In this document: positions 24,826 to 33,513 of the stretch, in pieces
Layout of the letters: each line of letters opens with the position of its first letter
How positions within the stretch are numbered: position 1 is the first letter of the stretch
Assembly (NCBI GenBank): GCA_965261105.1
Contig: CBDHCM010000006.1
Coordinates: forward strand, 2,914,001-2,978,000
Length of the DNA stretch: 64,000 nt
Origin: Aldehydirespirator sp965261105
GTDB lineage: Bacteria > Actinomycetota > Acidimicrobiia > Acidimicrobiales > Aldehydirespiratoraceae
Direction of reading: 5' to 3'
The notes under the pieces: generated by a model
What the model saw: the letters and a program-made list of their open reading frames with translations, nothing else
What the model was told of the DNA's origin: nothing
The model's database searches: none
Translations under genes and position numbers: made by a program

Positions 24826-26166
24826 GTGCGCAGAAGAGTCACCATCATTATCATCGCTGCGCTGGCCGTGCTAGTAGCCGCAGGCACCGTCGCCGCTCAG
24901 TCCATCCAGCGGTTCTCGGACGTTCCCCCGGAACACGAAGCTTTTGAAGCCATCGAATGGGCAGCAGATGTCCAGCTGACGCTCGGCTACGGCGACGGCA
25001 CCTTCAAACCGGAGCAGCCGCTCAACCGGAGGCACGCCGTGGTGTTCATGGAACGCTTCTACGACGACATCCTCGGAGCTGACGGCGATGAAGGCTTCAC
25101 ATCAGACAGCTTCACCAGAGCCGACATGATGCGTGTGCTCAAAGCCATCAACGACGGCACATCGCTCCAGGAGCCTGAGCCCGAGCCAGGGACGAGGTGG
25201 CTGCCCCGACCAGAGGACCGCACAGCGGAGGGCCGATGCGCCCACCGCATCAATGACACCGACTTCTACGACTGGGAGGACTGTGCCTGGGGCTCCGAAG
25301 ACGACCCCGCGATGGGTCAAGCCGAGATGCAGGCACTCACTGAACGGGTGTGGGCCGAGACCAACGCACGCGGCAAACCCGCCAATCCGCCGACGCTGAC
25401 CGAGGGACAATGCTTTGAGGCGCGCGCGGCGGCCTGCTATCTCCCCAGCAGCCACACCATCAGCATCGAGTCCGGCGTCACGCTGCGGTCACTGCTGCAT
25501 GAGCTTGCCCATGCGCTTATCACCGGCGATGCCGTCATGGCTGACTGCTATGCCGACTGGACCAACGTCGTGCCCCACTGCGCGCACGGGCCGCTGTTCC
25601 GCTGCGCCGCCGACGCGTTGTATGTCCGCTACGCCGACATCGACGCCGCCGGGGTGTGCGGCGACCCGCCCGACTTGGGCGACTGGGCCGTTTCATCTAG
25701 CGAGACCCTGGTGGGCGACTACACCGAATGGAGCGTCAGCGGCGCAGAACCGTCAGGCACCCAGAAATGGGTTCTGGCGATCCGATGCACCAACGACACC
25801 GACCTACAGGTGTCCGCGTGGTACCACTACACCGATGACCACCGCTTCGGGCCGCGCGGTGTCGGCATGATCGACTACCGCTTCGGTGGGCAGTCCCAAC
25901 CGAAGCGGGTCGGAGCGGGAAACTCTGATCGCAATGACGACAACTGGATCATGGGTGACCCCTCTGGTTTCCTGGCGGATATGTCTGCCGACACGACCGG
26001 CACGCTGTATCTGGGACTCGTCAGTTCTAACTTCCTACCGAGCGCGGGCGGTGGCTGGTCAAGTTGGGGCGATGGTACGCCGACCACCGACGTTGAGGCG
26101 AAGCTACAGACGACCGGCTACCGGGCGCATATCCAACCGCACGTAGTGGCATGCACGAGCAGCTAG
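24826..26166 (+). CDS. Secreted SLH-domain protein with an HExxH metallopeptidase motif
   Basis: About 446 aa from GTG 24826, seven bases after AAGGGA; a GTG at 24784 is also possible. The Arg-rich start and VTIIIIAALAVLVAAGTVAA form a signal peptide. Then an SLH domain (FSDVPPEHEAFEAIEWAADV, GYGDGTFKPEQPLNRRHAVV) that anchors to the cell surface. HELAHALITGD near residue 225 is a gluzincin-type HExxH site with YADWTNVVPHCAHGP after it; several Cys pairs suggest disulphides. The C-terminal beta-rich part may bind substrate. It is an extracellular or wall-attached putative protease. SLH proteins of this kind are frequent in Acidimicrobiia. Confidence 0.75.
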   Translation: MRRRVTIIIIAALAVLVAAGTVAAQSIQRFSDVPPEHEAFEAIEWAADVQLTLGYGDGTFKPEQPLNRRHAVVFMERFYDDILGADGDEGFTSDSFTRADMMRVLKAINDGTSLQEPEPEPGTRWLPRPEDRTAEGRCAHRINDTDFYDWEDCAWGSEDDPAMGQAEMQALTERVWAETNARGKPANPPTLTEGQCFEARAAACYLPSSHTISIESGVTLRSLLHELAHALITGDAVMADCYADWTNVVPHCAHGPLFRCAADALYVRYADIDAAGVCGDPPDLGDWAVSSSETLVGDYTEWSVSGAEPSGTQKWVLAIRCTNDTDLQVSAWYHYTDDHRFGPRGVGMIDYRFGGQSQPKRVGAGNSDRNDDNWIMGDPSGFLADMSADTTGTLYLGLVSSNFLPSAGGGWSSWGDGTPTTDVEAKLQTTGYRAHIQPHVVACTSS

Positions 26167-26317
26167 AGCAGCAACATCGCTCCAACAGGAGCAGGAGAGA
26201 ACGACCCCCGACGGCGGCAGCGGTCGTGGACATGGCGCGGGTTCCTTCTGGTGAGGGGATGCCCGCACAACGCACCAGCGCCGTGCGACGGCTGAAGCGA
26301 CCTGCCGGGTCGGGGGT

Positions 26318-26821
26318 CTACGCCGTGTCGGTGGCGTCTGACCGGGAGGGCCGCTCTGCCTGTTCGTCGGGCTGGCTGGGTTCTGGTGCGGTGCGGTCTG
26401 CGATGTGCTGGTCGGCTGCCTGTTCCGCGGCTTGGGGGTCGGCGGCGGTGCCCTCACCGTCCGGTGTCCAACCTTTGTTGGTGAGGCGGCGGGTATTCCA
26501 ACTCCAACTTTCAGGTCCGCTGTTGGTGGGCGCGATCACGGTCTCCCATTCGTCTGATTCAAGGTAGAAGGTGGCCCCGGCGCGTCGGTAGAACTTGCGT
26601 GGCGAGAGTTGTTCCACCCCCCACGGCAGGTCCGGGTTGACCCACAACCGTTCTCCGAGCACAACTTCCAGCCGGTGGATGGTCGGCAGGTCGGGCCACG
26701 TCTTACCGTCAAGAATGTTGTGAACGGTCTGAGGGTTCAGGGCAGCGTCCAAAGCGAGGGAGCGCACAGGCGTCTCGGACTTCTTCAGGAGTTCCCGCAA
26801 CCGTCGGGCGATGGTCTGCAT
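26318..26821 (-). CDS. XRE/Cro-like transcriptional regulator
   Basis: About 167 aa from ATG 26821 (MQTIARRLRELLKK), with GAGG nine bases upstream; a frame open to 26926 is probably untranslated. The N-terminal helix-turn-helix is LALDAALNPQTVHNILDGKT followed by WPDLPTIHRLEVVLGERLW. The C-terminal half is Pro/Glu/Asp-rich and disordered. It is divergent from the recombinase-like gene at 27251 and could control it. A truncated relative lies at 36241-36429. Confidence 0.7.
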   Translation of the reverse strand: MQTIARRLRELLKKSETPVRSLALDAALNPQTVHNILDGKTWPDLPTIHRLEVVLGERLWVNPDLPWGVEQLSPRKFYRRAGATFYLESDEWETVIAPTNSGPESWSWNTRRLTNKGWTPDGEGTAADPQAAEQAADQHIADRTAPEPSQPDEQAERPSRSDATDTA

Positions 26822-27250
26822 TAGGTTGACCTCGGTGGGCGCGCCCTCTTTGGGCTTCCCGTGGGGCCAGCTTCCGCTCGGGATGTGGTCGCGGGGCTGG
26901 CTGCGATGGCGGGGCACGGGCCGCAACCGTAGCCACCGCTAGCACCACCCGCATTGCTGCCGATTTCTTGCTGTGAGACGTTGCCGTACGGCGCTCCGAT
27001 CCGGTACGTACAAGGGAGCCATATCTATTCAAATAGACGGGATTTTGGCTTGTTTGCTCGTCGCCGGAGAACTATCAGCCGATTGCGGGGTTGGGCTTCC
27101 CGCGTCCGTTTGTACACGTCACACCTGATTTCTTTGGTTTGTTGGGCGGCTGTGAGCGGCTGCGCTCTCTTAGGAATGTCGCAACGAGGTACTGGCCTTG
27201 GGGTCGCCCTCCGGCACACGGCTGGAGGCGCAATCACAAGGAGTGATTTC
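26822..27250. other. Divergent intergenic region
   Basis: 429 bp between the XRE regulator and the recombinase-like gene, somewhat less GC-rich than its surroundings. Several TACG-containing dyads (CCGTACGG at 26985-26992, GGTACGTAC at 27003-27011) are possible operator sites. AAGGAG at about 27238 precedes the ATG at 27251. Confidence 0.35.
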
Positions 27251-28228
27251 ATGACTACAACCTCAGACAACAGCCCAGCACCAGATGCGCCGGAGTTGAA
27301 GCCGGAAGTGGCGAGAGCTATCGCGACTTATCAGCCTCGCTGGCCGAGCCCCGAGGACGAGGCTGCGCTGCCGGAAGTGCTGCCCCAGGTACGTCAGTGG
27401 ATTACCGCGACGATGCCCGAGGCCGCATCTACGGCCCACTCGCGGATGTCAAAGACAACCATCTTCGCGATTTGGGGTTTGAAGGCGCTCGGCACTTTGG
27501 ATGAGACGGTGCTGATGACCGACCACAACGTGGAGCACTTCTCGCGCTACGTCAACGCTCATCGCACGAACCGTTGGCAGCACAACACCCGCACAGCTCT
27601 GTGGGGTGTTGCTCGGGTGGTCAACCCCGAGGCGTGGCCGCCCAGGAGCCGCGCAATTCCGGGTTACCGGAGAATTGCTCCTCCCTACACACCAAAGGAA
27701 GAGGAGAGGTTCATTGACGCTGCGCTCATGCCTGGGCGACGTCGGCGCTCCGCTCGTATCTGGATGGTGTGCGCCAGCGCTGGGGCGGGGATGACGGGCG
27801 GAGAAATCGCTCTGTCGGTGTTTGACGATGTGGTGAAACTCCCCAAAGGGCGGTTCGCAGTCCACGTTCGCGGGCATTCACCCCGTCTCGTTCCTGTTCG
27901 TGAGCGATACGGCGACCTTGTGCGCGAGGTGCTGCTGACGACGAAGGCGTCCGGGACCGACAAGCTCATTCCTAGCGGCCCCCACGCCATCTTCCATCTC
28001 GCACGCAACCTGCTGGGCGACTTTCGTTCGTATCCCGGCGACCCAGGATTCAAGCTTGTTCGCGCTCGCCACACTTGGCTGGTCGCCCACATGCTGGCCA
28101 ACACTCCGACGTGGGCGCTGCGAGCGCTCTCCGGCGGTGTGTCACACCAGACCGTTCAATGGCTAGACGCATACATCAACGACGGCCGTGACCCGCGGCA
28201 GGCCCTGAAGTTGGGGATGGGCGCATGA
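27251..28228 (+). CDS. Tyrosine-recombinase-like protein
   Basis: 325 aa from ATG 27251 (MTTTSDNSPAPDAPELKPEV), after AAGGAG. An N-terminal helical SAM-like part is followed by GAGMTGGEIALSVFDDV (counterpart of the AGLRxxELxxLxWxDV block, with the usual Arg replaced), RGHSPRLVPVRE and RARHTWLVAHMLANTPTWAL ... VSHQTVQWLDAYI, which follows the HxxR ... H ... Y order of tyrosine recombinases. The first catalytic Arg is not obvious. Downstream is a DDE transposase separated by an ISL3. An XRE regulator, recombinase and transposase together may be one mobile unit. Confidence 0.55.
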   Translation: MTTTSDNSPAPDAPELKPEVARAIATYQPRWPSPEDEAALPEVLPQVRQWITATMPEAASTAHSRMSKTTIFAIWGLKALGTLDETVLMTDHNVEHFSRYVNAHRTNRWQHNTRTALWGVARVVNPEAWPPRSRAIPGYRRIAPPYTPKEEERFIDAALMPGRRRRSARIWMVCASAGAGMTGGEIALSVFDDVVKLPKGRFAVHVRGHSPRLVPVRERYGDLVREVLLTTKASGTDKLIPSGPHAIFHLARNLLGDFRSYPGDPGFKLVRARHTWLVAHMLANTPTWALRALSGGVSHQTVQWLDAYINDGRDPRQALKLGMGA

Positions 28229-28312
28229 AGCTCCGAGCTGCACGCCGCCGAGCTGCACGCTCCACGCTCCGTCTCGGTGAGGCATACGAAATTCGGCCCT
28301 TCGCGTAAGTGT

Positions 28313-29621
28313 GGGATTGAGGGTTGCTGGCACCGGTTGGGGTCATTATGTCACGAGGATGCCGCGGGCTTCGAAGTTGCGTGGGTTGGTGAACCCGTGG
28401 GCGCTTCGGCGCAGGACTTGTAGGAGGTTGTTGGTGCCCTCGATTCTGCCGTTGGAGGGGCGGCCGGCACAGTGCCAGTTGAGGATCTCGTCTGACCAGG
28501 CGATGAACGTGTCGACGGTGTCGTGGTACTCGGGCAGCTCGCCGGTCTCGTAGAGGTCGCAGAACCGCCCGAGGGCTTCCAGGGCGCCGTCATAGTCGTC
28601 GGCGGTGTAGAGGCCGTGGAGCTCCTGCAGGGCCTGCCAGCCGGCTTTGAGGCGGGGGTGGGCGTCGAACAGCTTGTCGAGGCGGGCGCGGTCGGTGTCG
28701 GTGAGGGTGTCGCCTCTGCGCAGCAGCGCGAACCGGGCCCGGAACACGTCGGGGTCGAAGGCGGGCTTGACGCCGTGGGGCTCTCGGCGCTGGACGTCGC
28801 GGCGCACCTGGGTGAGAGCGGCCGCGAACCATCTGATGACATGGAACCGGTCCAGCACATGGCGAGCGTGGCCCAAGTGGGCGTCGATGGCCGCCTTGTA
28901 GGCGCGCGATCCGTCGCTGACCACCACCTTGACCTGCTTGCACCAGCGATGTCCCTGCTGCATCAAAAACGCTGACAGCGCAGCCGCGTTGCGGTGCTCG
29001 ACCATCGCCAGGGTCCGGCCGGTGTCGCCGTTGACGATCACGGTCACATAGCGGTGCCGCTTGCGCATCGAGGTCTCATCGACCAACAGCACCGAGCAGC
29101 GGCGGCTGCGGCGCCGCTCAGCCACCAGAGCCGACCAGACGTCCACCACCGCGCGCACCGCGTGCCAGTGCACACCGTGGCGTCGCGCCACCGCGCTGAA
29201 CGTCATCACCTTCGCGTCAGCGACCAGCCGCCGCGCCAGCCGCCCCGTCAGCGCGCCCTCGAACGCCGGATGGTCCTCCAAGAAGCGGCTGTCGCAGTTG
29301 TCGCACACCATCCTGCGCCGCGACCACACCAACACGGTGCGCCGCCCCGACACCTCCAGGTCGCGGACCTTCTTGTCGCGGCGGTCATGCACCCTGTGGC
29401 AGCGGAACCCGCACTGAGGGCAGCGCAGCCTCCTGAACGTGGACTCGACGCTCACCCTGAGCGCGCCCGGGGTGTCCTCGACCACCTCCAGCACACGGAT
29501 CTGCGCCAAGTGCAGCCGAACTGTCATAACATCGCAAGCCATCGGGGCCCTCCTGGATCGTTGATCTCACAATCACCGATTCCAGCAGGGCCTCGACCCC
29601 TGCTCAGGGACCCTCAACCAC
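28313..29621 (-). mobile_element. ISL3-family element
   Basis: The ends GGGATTGAGGGTTGCTGG (from 28313) and, read inward from 29621, GTGGTTGAGGGTCCCTGA are imperfect inverted repeats around a complete transposase gene. I could not find an 8-bp target duplication. The element sits in the loop of a larger inverted repeat. Confidence 0.75.
28346..29542 (-). CDS. ISL3-family transposase
   Basis: 398 aa. N-terminal zinc finger CPQCGFRCHRVHDRR and CDNC, HTH region (FSAVARRHGVHWHAVRAVVD), then the DDE core: LLVDETSMRKRH, VVVSDGSRAYKAAIDAHLGH, DRFHVIRWF, and the Glu block NGRIEGTNNLLQVLRRSAHG. Full length for ISL3. ATG 29542 and ATG 29527 are alternative starts. It appears intact. Confidence 0.9.
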   Translation of the reverse strand: MACDVMTVRLHLAQIRVLEVVEDTPGALRVSVESTFRRLRCPQCGFRCHRVHDRRDKKVRDLEVSGRRTVLVWSRRRMVCDNCDSRFLEDHPAFEGALTGRLARRLVADAKVMTFSAVARRHGVHWHAVRAVVDVWSALVAERRRSRRCSVLLVDETSMRKRHRYVTVIVNGDTGRTLAMVEHRNAAALSAFLMQQGHRWCKQVKVVVSDGSRAYKAAIDAHLGHARHVLDRFHVIRWFAAALTQVRRDVQRREPHGVKPAFDPDVFRARFALLRRGDTLTDTDRARLDKLFDAHPRLKAGWQALQELHGLYTADDYDGALEALGRFCDLYETGELPEYHDTVDTFIAWSDEILNWHCAGRPSNGRIEGTNNLLQVLRRSAHGFTNPRNFEARGILVT

Positions 29622-29725
29622 CCCGCTCCCCACGTTTCCGCGAAGGCTCCGAAATTCAGCAACTCCTGCCGTCGGACTATCCGACCGAGTTTGACGAGCC
29701 GTTGACATCATCGAGGTCGCTCGGG

Positions 29726-31462
29726 ATGCGGATGCTGGCCTTCTTGCACGGCTGCGATTCAGATGTCGTCGGACGCATCCAGGAGCGTCTGAACAGCGAA
29801 GTCAGCCCCGGCCACGAGCGGCTGCTGCTCAGGGAGCGACCCGGCCAGAAGTCCGCGGTCACTGTGGAGATGATTCTCCTCGCGATGCTGGTTTGCGCGC
29901 AGGTCCACAAGAGCTTCCGCCGCACCGACATCCTGCGCACGCTCATCGGACTGCACGAAGATGTCGCCCGCACGGTCGGGCTCATAGACAGCGACGGCAC
30001 CCTGTTCGTGCCGACCTACAAGGCCTTCGTGTGGCAGATGCGGCGAGTGGAGGCGGTATTGCGCGAGGGGTGGACTGTCCACCAGCCCGGCTGGCTCACA
30101 ACCTCTGTCCGCTGTGACTTGCACTGGTTCGTTCAGGCGCTCATGAAGGCCAGCGTCCCCCGCAAGGTGCGACGACAGATTCGCCACGTCGGGGTGGACG
30201 CCACGTCGGTGCGGTCATGGGGAACCTGGCTGCCCAAGGTCACCAAGACCGACATACAGACCGAGCCGGTCGCTGTCGCTCAGCGGATGGCGGTACAGGA
30301 AGACCACGACGACATCCCCGAGCCGGACCTGGAAGCTCTGTGGGAAGCGGTCAGCAAGTCCGGCCGGTTGGTTCGGTTCGGCCGCGACGGGCGGCCACGT
30401 TACGGCCACGACTCCGACGCGACCATCGGCTACAAGTCAGCCAACAGCGACGGCAAGGCGGGCTACGTCATGGGCTATGACCTCCATCTCGCCGTCGCCG
30501 CGCCCACCGTGGCATCCAGCATCGCGCGGCTGCACAGCGCCGAGTTGGCAGACCTCCCCGAGTTTGTGGTCGGGATGAGCCTTGACTCTGCCGGAACAGA
30601 CTGCGGCCCCATCTCTGCGAGAATCGTGCTGGAGGCACGCGAGATGTGCTCGGGGATTGACGCGGTGTCCGCTGACAGGGGCATCACGCAGCGGCGGGAG
30701 ACCTTCGTGCGCTATCTGCACCAGAACGGCATTGATGTCCACATGGACTACAAGCAGCACATCGTCAACGGTCCCCGCACTATGACACTCGGGAAGCACG
30801 AACAAACCGTCCGGGTCCACGCCGGGACGTTCCTGTCCGAACACATGCCCAAACACAAGCTGCGGCCGCCCGCTGCGCTGTTGCAGCCCGGCCAAGAGGA
30901 GAACTTGGCGAAGTTCTACGAGGACCGCGCCAAGAAGTGGGGTCTATCCAACAAGAAGCTGTACGCGGACGGGCGCAGACAACTCCGACTGCCCGTCGGA
31001 GCGGGCCGGGTCGCGGCGTCGCCCGCGACCGCGGCATCAACGAGAGGTCACAGCGTCCCGTACGTCGGTCCGCTCGCTAAGGAACAGGCGACGGTCACCG
31101 CCAGCGTGGAGGAGCTTGACTGGTGGCAGCCGCACCCGTGGGGCACCCGAGCTTGGGCTGGGGTGTATCACGCGGCCCGCAACGCCGTAGAGCGGGTCAA
31201 CAGCATGCTGAAAGACAAGGAAGGTCTGAAGCGGGGAACCTGTCAGGCGTTCGGTCTCACCGCCAACACGCTGTATGCGCTGGCGCTCATCGTCTGTCAC
31301 AACCTGCGGTTGGCGGCTAAGTGGGAGGCGGACCAGAAGAAGGCCGGAGCAGCCGCTTCAAGCAACGGCAGCTCGCCCAGCACCGGGAGTCAGCCGCACA
31401 GCGTCGGGTCCAGCAACGGGCAGGGCAGTGCGCCGAACGCGCCGTCGCGAGCGTCTCCATAA
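29726..31462 (+). CDS. DDE transposase (IS1182-like group)
   Basis: About 578 aa from ATG 29726 (MRMLAFLHGCDSDVVGRIQE); the frame is open further upstream (EIQQLLPSDYPTEFDEPL), so a non-ATG start nearer 29660 is possible. DDE residues: HVGVDATSVRSWG, then SADRGITQRRETFVRYLHQN, and AVERVNSMLKDKEGLKRGTC. YKSANSDGKAGYVMGYDLHL is the usual block before the second Asp. The C-terminal tail is Ser/Gly-rich. It follows the tyrosine-recombinase-like gene on the same strand and ends before a strong hairpin. Confidence 0.75.
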   Translation: MRMLAFLHGCDSDVVGRIQERLNSEVSPGHERLLLRERPGQKSAVTVEMILLAMLVCAQVHKSFRRTDILRTLIGLHEDVARTVGLIDSDGTLFVPTYKAFVWQMRRVEAVLREGWTVHQPGWLTTSVRCDLHWFVQALMKASVPRKVRRQIRHVGVDATSVRSWGTWLPKVTKTDIQTEPVAVAQRMAVQEDHDDIPEPDLEALWEAVSKSGRLVRFGRDGRPRYGHDSDATIGYKSANSDGKAGYVMGYDLHLAVAAPTVASSIARLHSAELADLPEFVVGMSLDSAGTDCGPISARIVLEAREMCSGIDAVSADRGITQRRETFVRYLHQNGIDVHMDYKQHIVNGPRTMTLGKHEQTVRVHAGTFLSEHMPKHKLRPPAALLQPGQEENLAKFYEDRAKKWGLSNKKLYADGRRQLRLPVGAGRVAASPATAASTRGHSVPYVGPLAKEQATVTASVEELDWWQPHPWGTRAWAGVYHAARNAVERVNSMLKDKEGLKRGTCQAFGLTANTLYALALIVCHNLRLAAKWEADQKKAGAAASSNGSSPSTGSQPHSVGSSNGQGSAPNAPSRASP

Positions 31463-31482
31463 CCCAAACTGACCTCATCTGA

Positions 31483-31513
31483 CTGAAGCTGACGGTTTAG
31501 CCGTCAGCTTCAG
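31483..31513 (+). terminator. Perfect 13-bp stem hairpin
   Basis: CTGAAGCTGACGG, loop TTTAG, CCGTCAGCTTCAG. It is placed 20 bp after the DDE transposase stop. No T tract follows, so it is either a factor-assisted terminator or the element's end. Confidence 0.7.
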
Positions 31514-31720
31514 CGCGCCCAAGCGCACGCGGCCCCGAACGGCAGAACTCGTCAATGTTGGCGCGTCTGTGACTACGCGCCGAAGACCGACTTCAAGGGC
31601 CGAAAATGGCCCTGAACGGGGCGTTTCTTGGTCAACTCGCGAACCTTCACCCCCACAACTCGCGAAACCACCGCGCTGCTCAGAGGCAAATGTCACACCC
31701 CTGTTCTAGATATTTAGAAC

Positions 31721-33502
31721 ATGAGAGCAGATCTGTGTGGAGGCGCGGCGGGGTCGGGTGCACGCGTGGATAGCGGGCAGAAGGCTGCTGCGCGGCGTCG
31801 GGTGGTGACGGTGGAGGGTGCGTGTGGGGTGTTTGTGCGCCGCGGGGGCTGCTGGGTGTTGGGCAACGAGGCGGAGCTGCGGTTGTTGGAGGCTCTGGGC
31901 GGTTCGGAGGGGGCTCGGGGCCGGTTGTTGGCGTTGGCGGTGGCGTTGGACGCCGGTGCGGTGGGGGGCGGCGATCTTCGGCGGTTGAGCCGTTTGTTGG
32001 GTGAGATGGCGTCGGGGGTGCCTTGTCTGGTTCGGGTGCCTGGACACTTGTTGGGCGCGGTGGCGTATGCGTGCGCTTTTTGGGACAGCGCGGCGGGTTG
32101 GGGGTGGCTGGGGTGGGCTCTGTCGGCGCGTCTGGACGCGAATCTGGTGCGGGAGTGGATGCCGGGCCCGGGCTGGGAGTCGCGGGATTGGGAGGATCAG
32201 CTGTTGGAGGCGGGGTTTGGTCGGGAGGTTCATTGGATATCTGAGATGTCGGAGGGGTTCTGGCAGCGGCTGGGGTCGCATCCGTCGCCGTGTTTGAGGG
32301 ACGCGGTGGCGGCGTCTGATCCCGGCACGTCTGGACGGGTGCTCGCGGAGTTGGCGGGCCGCGACGGCTTGGGGGTCGAGTTGTTGGATCTGGTGGCGTC
32401 GCATCCCCGTACCCCCAAACGGGTGCTGGAGGAGATCGCGTCGGACTTCTGGGGGCATGCGGGGCTGCGGGTGGCGCAGAACCTCAGCGCGGGGCGCCGG
32501 GTGCTGTCGAGGCTGGCTCAGAATCCCGATCGTCGGGTGCGGTTCGCGGTGGCGTTGAACCCCAACACACCCTCTGGTGTGCGCGCTGCGATGGCCGGCG
32601 ATGAGTGCGCTGATGTGCGTGTGGCGGTGGCCAAGGCCCTGGACGTGGACCCCGAGGCGTTGAGGGTGCTGGGCGCCGACGGCGAACTGGGGGTGCGCAG
32701 CTGGGCAGCGGCGAATCTCTCGACGCCTGCGGCGGTGCTCGAGACATTGTTGGGGGACCGCTCAGCGACAGTGCGGGCGTGTGCTGCCGCGAATCCGGCT
32801 GCGGCTGCGGCTGTGGTGGCGGCCTGCTCCGGTGATCGCTCGGTTCGGGTGCGTCATGCGGTGGCAGCGCGCGTCGATGTCGCCGCAGCGGTGCTGCAGT
32901 CGCTCGCGACCGATCCCAAACCCGATGTGCGCGCCGCGGTCGCCGCGAACCCCGCCGCCGCGCCGGCGCTGCTTGCGCGATTGGCGCTTGACGGTAGTGA
33001 GCGGGTGCGCGCCGCTGTGGGCGTCAACGAGTCCGCGCCCACGGCGGTGCTCGAGGCGCTGGCGACCGCTGAGTGGTGGTGGCTGAGATCTGCTGTCGCG
33101 TCGAATCTGGCAGCCGGCGCGGACCTGTTGGAGGCTCTGGCAGCTGACAGCGACGAGTGTGTGAGAAACCGGGTTGCTGAGAACACCGCGACGCCCCCGC
33201 AGCTGTTGGAGGGCCTCGCTGAGGACGCAGACGAGTGGGTGCGCTCCGGTGTGGCCTGCAACGTGTCGACGCCGCCGCGGGTGCTCGACGCTCTGGCCGG
33301 CGACGCCTGTGAGCACGTGAGGGTGTGCGTCGCCGCGAACGCGTCGCTGCCGCCGCGGACGCTGGCGGCGCTGTCACGCGACGCGGGCTACCGGGTGCGT
33401 GCCGCGGCCGCCGCCGCGGTCGACAAAGAGCCGCTGGCCCGCCGGCGGCGCCGACGCGAAGCCCGAGAGAACGACAACACCCAAAAGGAGGGTGCAACGT
33501 AA
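31721..33502 (+). CDS. LRV/HEAT-like repeat protein of a MoxR-VWA operon
   Basis: 593 aa. Residues 1-180 are a mixed domain (GACGVFVRRGGCWVLGNEAE). From about 185 to 570 there are about 15 degenerate repeats of 24 residues with the pattern VRxAVAxNxxTPxxVLxxLAxD, for example VRFAVALNPNTPSGVRAAMA and VRNRVAENTATPPQLLEGLA, the leucine-rich-variant (LRV) type. Such solenoids bind proteins or nucleic acid. The start is ATG 31721. It is followed after 11 bp by a MoxR ATPase and then by a VWA protein, so it is likely the recognition or adaptor subunit. An AAGGAGG lies near its end, probably serving the next gene. Confidence 0.8.
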   Translation: MRADLCGGAAGSGARVDSGQKAAARRRVVTVEGACGVFVRRGGCWVLGNEAELRLLEALGGSEGARGRLLALAVALDAGAVGGGDLRRLSRLLGEMASGVPCLVRVPGHLLGAVAYACAFWDSAAGWGWLGWALSARLDANLVREWMPGPGWESRDWEDQLLEAGFGREVHWISEMSEGFWQRLGSHPSPCLRDAVAASDPGTSGRVLAELAGRDGLGVELLDLVASHPRTPKRVLEEIASDFWGHAGLRVAQNLSAGRRVLSRLAQNPDRRVRFAVALNPNTPSGVRAAMAGDECADVRVAVAKALDVDPEALRVLGADGELGVRSWAAANLSTPAAVLETLLGDRSATVRACAAANPAAAAAVVAACSGDRSVRVRHAVAARVDVAAAVLQSLATDPKPDVRAAVAANPAAAPALLARLALDGSERVRAAVGVNESAPTAVLEALATAEWWWLRSAVASNLAAGADLLEALAADSDECVRNRVAENTATPPQLLEGLAEDADEWVRSGVACNVSTPPRVLDALAGDACEHVRVCVAANASLPPRTLAALSRDAGYRVRAAAAAAVDKEPLARRRRRREARENDNTQKEGAT

Positions 33503-33513
33503 CCGCAGAGACG

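Larger units (their letters stand above)
28288..29657. repeat. Inverted repeat split by the ISL3 insertion
   Basis: GAAATTCGGCCCTTCGCG at 28288-28305 and CGCGAAGGCTCCGAAATTC at 29639-29657 are near-complementary arms. Without the ISL3 they would form a hairpin between the recombinase-like gene and the DDE transposase, probably a terminator or an element end. Confidence 0.6.
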
